NCBI RefSeq assembly: GCF_030269925.1
Contig: NC_085116.1
Span: 13,082,001 to 13,146,000, forward strand
Source: Bombyx mori
Taxonomy: Eukaryota > Arthropoda > Insecta > Lepidoptera > Bombycidae
Length of the DNA: 64,000 nt
Direction: 5' to 3'
Shown here in pieces: positions 56,340 to 64,000 of this stretch (within the stretch, counting starts at the first letter, position 1; each line of letters begins with the position of its first letter). The notes beneath the pieces were generated by a model that saw only the letters and a list, made by a program, of their open reading frames with translations, was not told where the DNA came from and did no database searches. Made by a program: the position numbers and the translations under genes.

Positions 56340-59300
56340 AAGGTCAGCGTCAGAACGCTACCTTAAAATACCTACGTATCGATTCTTTGTAAAATCAAGT
56401 TAATTAGTAATAAACAGGGATATCGATTCCATAATATTCTGCGGCAATCTACCAAAGACGACTTTAAATGAGTTGCGATTTTAAATGAGCGGTGTAATGA
56501 GATATTTGGAAACAACGGTTCTATTTGACTCCACAAGGCGATCGGAAGGATTAAACATAAATTTAGAACGTAAGTTACTGTCACTATTTTTACAGAAAAA
56601 TGAGGTTTTAGGCAACGAAATTCCAGGAAGACATTTTAGTAATAGAATTTTAGAGTTCAGAAATTTAGAATTCTACTTTAGGGCTAGACAACCATGTTCA
56701 CATCGCAGAAATAAACGTTTCACATTTAATCGCTTCTTAATAGCTTTAGTATAACGCCTAAAATTTAATTAAAAACATTACTGAGTCTGATCAGAAATCG
56801 AAGATAACCCCGTGGTTCAGTGATTACTATCCACAAATCTTATAATGTAATAAAACCGTCAAAATAAAAATGGGAATCAAACTTGTACTACTAAAAACTA
56901 GTGGAATTGTTCAGCAAATTCTATTTTCAGCATGTTTCCAGCTACGGGTTAACAAAGGGTTAACTGTCCCATACAAAACGTAAATAACAAAGGAGTTGAC
57001 GCGATTTGGACGTTTCAGTTTTTGAGGTTCATTCTTTCAGAGAATTGTTGTGCTCGCTCAGATATTCACGACTTTTGTTTAAAAAATTCAAGAAACTGGT
57101 CTCTTTTATCCGAATACTTGTGCGTCATAGATTTTAGAAGTCACAGTGAAATGTGTTTATTAAAATTTGTTATTCCAAATTTTTACGTTGGTAAAAAGCT
57201 GAATGTTTGCCTGCTAAAACATAGACTAAGACATGTTTTCAAGTTCCCAAAAATAAAATTAAAATGAAACTTTAAATTAATAATCTAAACCCAGAAAAAC
57301 TTACAAAATTACATAATCAAAACGTACATATATACTAATTTATAACGGATATGAAAATATATTTCACTTTATACATATTTTTGGAAATTACACAAAATAG
57401 CGTTGAACAACATTACAAAGCAGTTTCTAATGGGTTTGAATGCGAATTCAAATCAAATTCACAGCACGAAAAAAGCGTTTCATTGCGACGAAGGCGGACT
57501 TTGGATAGGTACCAAAATGCATCAGCTGAAGGACCCTGCAGTTGCCAAGAGGTCTGTCCCACAAACACACTGGTAACTGTACCGGAATACATGTCGGCAC
57601 ACTGTCCCAGTATTTAAGTATCGTAGCAATCAAAGAGAGAGCTTTCTGTCTAATGTCGGACCGAAGTTGGTGTAACTGAACGCTTTGTTTCACACAGCGT
57701 TATGTCTATTGTTTGCGGGATTCGTGAATTTTTCTATGTACTATATACTTCATTGTATTTTTTGTGGTATGAGATCCATTAACTTTTGTTCTTTACACTG
57801 TCACTTCCTAACATCTCAACTTATTATCATTAAATTATGCAATTATCTAGAAACAGGTACATCCATCCATACAAAAGTAGTATTCCCGAAGATAGAAAGA
57901 TAAAAAGTTATTTTAGGCAGTCGATCGGGATAACTGATAACATCCAACGATGTACAGCTAACTGTAGTTTAAAAATTAAAGAAACATACTAAAATAGATA
58001 ACGTTTTAGTGATTCGCCTGTTACTTGATATCTACCTCTCTTCCTACCTCTACTCTACACTTACAATTTTTCCTATCCTTGTCCGGGTTGCGTTTCCTAC
58101 TTCTTTTATCATCGTCTCATACGTTGACTTGTCTGCCTGTTTTAATTTTTCCATTGCGTAGCTGAAACTCTCTCATAATATTTGACCATTTCTCTAGTTT
58201 CTCGCGTCATGTGACTTGTTCATTATCATTGTAATTGTTTTATTAGATCATACTCAATCTTATTTTCAATTTATTATTCTTTTTCTATTCTTTTTCAGTC
58301 TTCTAGCCATCACAGTTATTTTCATTCCTCTTTGGCTTGCATTAAGTTTCATGAAATGTTTCTACGACAATGCCTATTTTTGATATCCATAAATTTCTTC
58401 AACAATAAATTTCTTCTTAACTGGCAACAGAAAGAGGTTACTTTTAAAAATATTTTTAAGGAGACTAGTGTTTTCTCCATATACACAACACTTTTCTCCC
58501 TATTCTTACAACCGTTTGGTCTTTGGTCGTTAATGATATTAGTTGTCTTAAGTACCCATGATAATTCTCCGTTTCTCCGTTTCTCCTTAATCTCCGTTTT
58601 CATTGTCTACTTTTTTGCTGTTTGCTCTCAAACTGTCATGATTTTTGGTATTAATATTATATATTCATAGTGAAACCATTTACATACTTGCTTCTCAGTA
58701 TCAACTATTCGAGCATCGCTTGGAGAATTTTGGCATTGTCTCCCTCCCATTATGACTAAATGATTGGTTTAATATTGAGGTTAATACCTTTTCTGTTTAC
58801 ACCAATTCTCTCTCTATTCCTCTCCGCCCATAACTCTACGAGTTTCAAAAATTTTTTCAAAGATTTTCGTAATTTAAGGTAAACTTTACTTGCAAACATG
58901 TTTATTAATAATAATCTAATAATAATATTTATACCTTACTTGCTCACTTGTTTGGTACATCTATTATTCATATTTATCTCAACAGGATGATTTATCGAGA
59001 TAGATTCATTCTTCTTGCTCCAACCCATATGAAGTGTGCAAGAATTACAAATGCATTGCGGATAATATTTAATAGAGATTTAATGCGCTAGGAATCGCGA
59101 GCACACCAACTTTTATCCTTAATCAGAGTGTATGGCAAGCGTGTAACTCAGATATGACGGTAATGCTCATTTAAAAGCCGTGTACAGTACATTGAGAACA
59201 TTGTGTAAGTTTAGCTTGGCTGTTTACAGGCGTAGCCATGAAACAAGCGACTTTTTTAAATTTGTTCCAATGATTCAACTAAGTTGATCTTTTTGTAAAC

Positions 59301-59750
59301 TAAAGCGAAAATCTAAAACTAAAACGCTTAGGCATACATATTTTATGTAGTTACTTATTTTATTAATTCAAAGTATTTCCGATCGTTCAGCTAATGGAGT
59401 TTTGTTTTTGTATTATTCAAAGATATATTGTAGTATAGATAGATAAATTATGCGAACTTATTTTCTAAATTATTATACAATATTTGTTTTTTTTTTTTGA
59501 GAAACTATAATAAAGAAATATATAAGACACCCTTTTAGAAATGCACCATAATTTTTGTTTAAATTTCACGAATTATGTTTTAAAGTCTTCTAAAATTAAT
59601 TTTGAAATTTGCATAACATTTTGAACTATATATTATTTTATACATAATACTACTAGATAGTATAACAATTTTTATATCATACGTAGAAGTGTCAGTCTTA
59701 TTTGAACACGTTTCATATGGAATAAATAATATAATTTACTTGGTTAATTG
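56340..59750. other. Long AT-rich stretch, nothing recognised
   Basis: Several short open frames (56485-56754, 57022-57267, 57448-57693 on the minus strand, 58332-58670) lack domains, splice sites I trust and repeat matches. No gene is supported. Confidence 0.4.
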
Positions 59751-59759
59751 TAACAGAAC

Positions 59760-60140
59760 CTATCTGGTACTGGTTGCAGTACTGACGACCAGGCACCATA
59801 CAGCCGCCGTCACTCTAAGAACGTCATTCAAGTATCCCTCCGGTGCACTCTCTGTGTTTTTTAACAGTCCAAGCACAGGTCAGCGTTTTGGTCGATCTTG
59901 TCGAATACGATGAAGAGCTTGACGTAGGTACAACATAACCCACAAGCACAAGCCTCTGAGTTTCTCACCATAACTTCTCGGTGGGTCGCGATTGTGATTC
60001 AGTGGTAAATTCTGCGAAGCACTGCTCTTGCTAGGGCAGTAGTTCACAAAGTCTCTCATGCTGAGTCCTCTGAGCTCACCCGGCAGTTTGTTGAAACAAC
60101 AATAGCTCTCGAGGCTTCAGGTAACTAAGTAAGATAAATG
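59760..60140 (+). mobile_element. LINE family B 3' region, diverged
   Basis: TCTGAGTTTCTCACC, CTTCTCGGTGGGTCGCG, GCGAAGCACTGCTCTTGC and TGAGCTCACCCGG keep the family order; the tail has decayed. Confidence 0.6.
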
Positions 60141-60144
60141 AATA

Positions 60145-60695
60145 TGGCTTTATTATGTCTCAGAAGAAATAACATTAAACTTTGTTTTTTCGCCTAGTCT
60201 TAACTAAAGTACGACAACAATTTTTTTTGTTCAGTTTAAGGCTTTAAGCCCAAAAAATCAATCATATTTAATTTTTCATTAAATTCCGCGGTCCGTCCGT
60301 CAAAACAAATTTCACCCGCTTGTTTCTTGGCCCGTGTTTAGTTGCGCGATTCACGTCTCCCAAACGCGGATTTATTGTTTGGGCAATCAAGTTGAAAGCC
60401 CGTCGCGAAGAGGCGACTGCCAACTTCGTAGTACATGGGAAGTTCCACTTACGCAGAACTTCGCTTTGTCTGAGTTACACAGGTCGTTTGTTTGTCACGG
60501 AGAAGTAAACATTCTTCTCTCTTTAATGCTCGGTATATTCGGTACTGATGTTGCTACGACAAAAATATTGTGTGTGATCTTTTTCATTGGTTCTAAAGCA
60601 TTTTTAGCTGTTCTTGTTACGGTTTAGTGAGGACATCCACTTTTTCGGTTATTTTGATTCTACGCAATAAGAATACCACATTAGGTGAACTCCTA
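60145..60695. other. Sequence with no recognised feature
   Basis: A somewhat GC-richer patch at 60285-60510 has two overlapping open frames without motifs. Confidence 0.4.
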
Positions 60696-60699
60696 TTTT

Positions 60700-60949
60700 A
60701 TTTTTATTTTTTTATTGCTTAAATAGGTAGACGAGCTCAGAGCCCACCTGGTGTTAAGTGGTTACTGGAGCCCATAGACATCTACAACGTAAATGCGCCA
60801 CTCACTTTGAGATATAAGGTCTAAGGTCTCAAGTATAGTTACACCGGCTGCCCCACCCTTCAAACTGAAACGCATTACTGCTTCACGGCAGAAATAGGCG
60901 GGGTGGTGGTACCTACCTACGCGGACTCACAAGAGGTCCTACCACTAGT
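60700..60949 (-). repeat. Bm1: Bm1 SINE, 5'-truncated
   Basis: T-rich start, ATTGCTTAAATAGGTAGACG, then the Bm1 body to AAGAGGTCCTACCACTAGTA, next to the LINE insertion site. Confidence 0.84.
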
Positions 60950-60965
60950 AAACTAACAACAACCT

Positions 60966-63487
60966 TTTTTTTTTTTTTTTTTTTCGGGTAGAGGGCCGAA
61001 CCTCCTACGAGGTCCCCGCGCAAAAGGGGCGCGCGGGGTATGTGAGACTCAACGATCTGCATGGTGTTGTGAGCAGACCGCGGGCCCAAGGATTTTAGAG
61101 CCCACCCACTAAAGACTCCTCTGCACTCTTACACCCGACGTCCGATCCCCTCCGAGGTCAGAACCCGGATGAGGTAGGGGGGCTACCGCGGTCAACACTA
61201 CAACCAGACGGCGCGGCTCACCCCAAGGACGCCCAGCCGACGGAGCCTTCGAGGCGAATCGAAGGCTCTGAAACGTCGGCCGTCTCGGTACGGCAGCCCG
61301 TCGGGCCGCCCAGACGGTGCCGCTGGTGTCCCGGAATACCCCGCTGGACCAGAACCAGCCTGCCGGGTCGGGACGCGATACACCGTCGACCGGTCGCTCT
61401 AATCACTCCACGGCAGCGCGCTAGAGTGCTGGTAGCGCGCCGCGCGGCCTCACCCCCTCAGGTCGCCCCTTGACCTTCACCGGGGGGAGGCCGCCACCTA
61501 CAGGGGCCGGGACGTGCGGGCGTATTCCCGCCTCCGGCCCCCGGCTCGACGGCGACGGATCGGTGCGGAAAGGGAAGAGCTCTCCCTCTCTCGCTCCGCC
61601 GCCTCCTTCTGCGAGATGGTGGACTCGCAGAAGTCGAGCATCGCCTTCCAGGACGCGTCGCTGCCGAGCATCGTAGCCACGACGCGCGGCAGCGAGAGGT
61701 CCTCTCCAATGACCGCGACGAGGGCGGCGCGCTGCTCGTCAAACCCAGAGCAACGCGCCAGCGTGTGTTCCGCTGTGTCATCCTCGTCGCGGTCCGCGCA
61801 ATGGTGGCACTGCGCCGTCGGTTCCCTTCCGGCTATCTTGTGCAGGTACCGGCCGAAACAACCATGGCCGGTAAGCATCTGCGTTAGCCGGAAGGTGAGG
61901 CATCCGCGGTCGCGGCCCACCCAGTCCGCGAGAACCGGGCGGACCGCCTCGACGGTTCGGAGGCCGGCCGACGGGTCCGCCAAGCGGCGAGACCACGCCT
62001 CCAGCACGGACCGCCGAGAGTGGAGCCTCCGCGCTCGAACTACACCTTCGCTGGGGCGCCCTTCCCCCCTAGAGCGGAGGTCGCTACGCCACCGGTAATC
62101 GGCAGCGAGCGCCTCCGCCTCCAGGTCCCAGGGTGGCGCCCCGGCGAGCAAGCACGCCGCCTCGAAGGAGACGGTGCGGTATCCTCGGATCGCCCTGACC
62201 GCGATCGCGCGCTGCGGACGTCGCAGCGCGGCGACGTTCTGGCGGGTCAGGGCGTGGCACCATACGGGCGCGCCGTATAGTGCTATCGACCGCACCACCC
62301 CCATGTAGAGGCGGCGCGCCACCTGATCGGGACCCCCGACGTTTGGAAGGAGCCGGCTCAAAGAGCCGGCCGTTGCCATCAGCCGAGGGCCCAACTTCTC
62401 AAAGTGAGCGCGGAAGTTCCACCGACCGTCCAGTTCGAGGCCGAGGTACCGAAGACCGGTCACCCCGACCCCGACGCAGACGCCTCCGATCACGAGGTGG
62501 GCACCCAGAGGCGGCGCTCGTCCCGGCCCGTGAAAAAGCAGGGCCTGGGTTTTGTCGAGCGCCACCTCGAGCCCCAACCGTCGGATCCTGGTGACGACGT
62601 GTGCCACGCCTGCGCACGCCAGACGGGCAGACTCCCGGTAGTCCCTCCCCGGAGCTACGACCAACGTGTCGTCAGCGTAACAAATTACGCTGAGCCCGGG
62701 GAGAGGTCCCCGAATGACGCCCCGCAGGACCCAGTCGTAGCCGATGTTCCACAGCAGGGGGCCCAGGACGGACCCCTGCGGAACACCGCGCTCGACGGGG
62801 AAGCGGTACATCGCCCCACCGTGTCCGATGCACTGGATCGACCTGCCCTCGAGGTAGGAGCCGATCAGTCGGCGGAGGTATGCGGGGACGCCGTGATACT
62901 CCAGCGCCCCCGCGATCACCGACCAGGGCAGGGTGTTGAAGGCGTTCCTTACATCTAAGGATAACGCCATCGCCACCCCGCCCCGGGATACGGCTTCATC
63001 GGAGAGGGCCCGCACGCGCAGAATTGCGTCGATAGTCGAGCGGCCCTCTCTGAAGCCGTATTGCTCCGCCGAAAGATCGGGACCCGTCTCGGTCAGGTGC
63101 CGGACGATGCGGGCCGCGACGATCCTCTCGAGCATCTTGCCCGCTTCGTCCAGCAACACGATGGGGCGATAGCCCGCGGGTGAGTCCGCGGGGCGCCCGT
63201 CCTTCCGCAGAAGGACCAGTCTGCCCGTCTTCCATTTCGACGGGAACCGTCCCGACTCGAGGCACGCTTCGAAAAGCCCCCCGAGCCGGTCCCCTAGGGC
63301 CTCGAAGGCCAAGCTCCAGACCCGGCCGTGAACACCGTCAGGGCCGGGGGCCGCGTCCTTCGCTCTCATTCTGGACACGGCCGCATGGATCTCCGCCCCC
63401 GTGATAGGGGGAGGGGGCTCCTCGGCAGCGGGAACGCTGGGGCGACGCGGAGGCGTGCCCCACGTGGCGTCCATCTGGGGGGGCTCA
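60966..63487 (-). mobile_element. R1-clade LINE, 5'-truncated, with 16-bp target duplication
   Basis: A sharply GC-rich 2.5-kb block. The T-run at 60965-60984 is the A tail; then comes a 3' UTR of about 510 bp and ORF2, which is cut at 63487. The sequence AAACTAACAACAACCT occurs at 60950-60965 and again at 63488-63503, a target-site duplication that fixes both borders (the last T is shared with the tail). The 3' UTR has a GCTGG/CCAGC hairpin at 61342-61360 shared with the LINE at 10.9 kb. High GC and an open frame suggest a fairly recent insertion. Confidence 0.88.
61498..63487 (-). CDS. R1-clade LINE ORF2, reverse transcriptase and zinc knuckle (partial)
   Basis: The frame is open from the insertion border. 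The first Met, at 63474, is internal, since the codons before it continue the protein. Counting from that Met (658 residues), the reverse transcriptase shows PGPDGVHG (43-50), AGYRPIVLLDE (100-110), EQYGFREGRST (137-147), SLDVRNAFN (172-180), RGVPQGSVLGPL (229-240) and the catalytic YADD at 266-269. A knuckle CHHC...H...C lies at 556-575, as in R1, TRAS and SART elements. The endonuclease, upstream in this clade, has been lost by 5' truncation, so the copy cannot retrotranspose by itself. No stops or frameshifts are present. Confidence 0.9.
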
Positions 63488-63509
63488 AAACTAACAACAA
63501 CCTAACAAG

Positions 63510-63690
63510 TTTTTTTTTTTAATCTGATGGATTACTGGTGGGCCGGAGGCCTTTTCACTTTCAGGACAGGTGAGCGAGAAAAAGCTCAGCTAGGAGGGAT
63601 GGGATTTGCTAACAGCTGCCCGAGTGCCTTCGGAGGAGGCCAAAAAACTCAAGAGCAGCTGCTTCGCGCATGCACTCGTATCGATTGTTT
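63510..63690 (-). mobile_element. LINE family B variant 3' end
   Basis: T-run at 63511-63521, then GATTACTGGTGGGCCGGAGG and CTGCCCGAGTGCCTTCGG, the reverse of the variant end at 31736-31903. It is the DNA into which, or next to which, the R1-clade LINE inserted. Confidence 0.62.
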
Positions 63691-63704
63691 TGTTATTATT
63701 AAAG

Positions 63705-64000
63705 TAAACAGTCGACGTCGCCCTAAACACATCATTAAAGATCCTCCAGATCCATTAGGGTGATTTTAAGTACGTCAAGCACCGGTCACCGTCCTCGCTG
63801 AACTCATCGCTTGCGACGAAGGGCTCGGCGAGTAAATTAACCATAGACACAACCCACTGAGTTTCTCGCCGGATCTTCTCAGTGGTCGCGTTTCCGATCT
63901 GGTGGTAGATTCTGCGAAGCACTGCTCTTGCTAAGGCCAGTGTTAGAAACATCTCCGGTTTGAGCCCCGAGAGCTCACCTACACGCTAACGCTGATGTAG
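63705..64000 (+). mobile_element. LINE family B 3' end, running off the window
   Basis: AAGCACCGGTCACCGTCC, GACGAAGGGCTCGGCGAG, CACTGAGTTTCTCGCCGG, TCTGCGAAGCACTGCTC and GAGAGCTCACCTACACG; the tail lies beyond the end of the window. Confidence 0.68.

Noticed and set aside
56340..59750. Host exons in the long AT-rich stretch
   Set aside because: Several frames of 70-110 codons exist, but they have no motifs, coding character or paired splice signals.
1..64000. CRISPR array, operon, prophage or bacterial defence system
   Set aside because: The sequence is clearly insect nuclear DNA; the repeats are transposable elements and microsatellites, with no regular repeat-spacer pattern.
1..64000. Telomeric (TTAGG)n array or rDNA next to the R1-clade LINEs
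   Set aside because: No tandem TTAGG/CCTAA run or rRNA sequence was found; only a single CCTAAC unit sits at the 63.5-kb target.

Overview
This window looks like intronic or intergenic DNA of a silkworm-type moth (Bombyx mori or a very close relative). The base composition is AT-rich. About twenty copies or fragments of the tRNA-derived SINE Bm1 occur on both strands, together with lepidopteran Helitrons, MITEs and several kinds of 5'-truncated LINEs. Family names come from recognising the sequence, not from a search; 'LINE family B' (resembling BMC1/L1Bm 3' ends) and 'LINE family C' (Jockey-like) are working labels. Only one piece of an ordinary host gene can be supported: a 285-bp plus-strand exon at 8275-8559 encoding an LDL-receptor class A module, with good splice sites and phase-1 ends. 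The rest of its gene was not found, so much of the window may be intron of that gene. Layout. 1-8 kb: AT-rich unique sequence with a 370-bp inverted-repeat element, Bm1 pieces, a chimeric tRNA-headed SINE, an hAT-type MITE with its 8-bp target duplication, another inverted-repeat element and a full-length Bm1. 8-13 kb: the LDLa exon, Bm1 fragments, a Helitron and the 3' end of an R1-clade LINE. 13-19 kb: the best-preserved mobile element, a minus-strand LINE with uninterrupted ORF1 (251 aa) and ORF2 (989 aa, endonuclease plus reverse transcriptase), whose 3' end is repeated as an inverted copy to give a palindrome of about 540 bp. 19-34 kb: Helitrons of several families (one flanked by a 40-bp direct duplication), decayed RTE, Jockey-like and family B LINE ends, and Bm1. 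34-43 kb: full-length Bm1, three Helitron copies or fragments, and two almost identical 415-bp repeats 3.1 kb apart. 43-60 kb: mostly decayed SINE and LINE ends, GA and CA microsatellites, a Helitron with a nested 105-bp insertion, an old R1-clade LINE 3' end and an RTE-type LINE coding remnant. 60-64 kb: a GC-rich, 5'-truncated R1-clade LINE with an open 658-residue reverse transcriptase frame and a 16-bp target-site duplication, inserted among older Bm1 and LINE sequence. How the parts relate: the autonomous-looking LINE could in principle supply reverse transcriptase; Bm1 and the truncated LINEs are products of target-primed reverse transcription, and the Helitrons and MITEs are non-autonomous DNA elements. 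No operon-like or defence system was seen. The most unusual signals are structural: the LINE tail palindrome, the duplicated flank around a Helitron, the near-identical repeat pair, and a hairpin shared between the 3' UTRs of two R1-clade LINEs.
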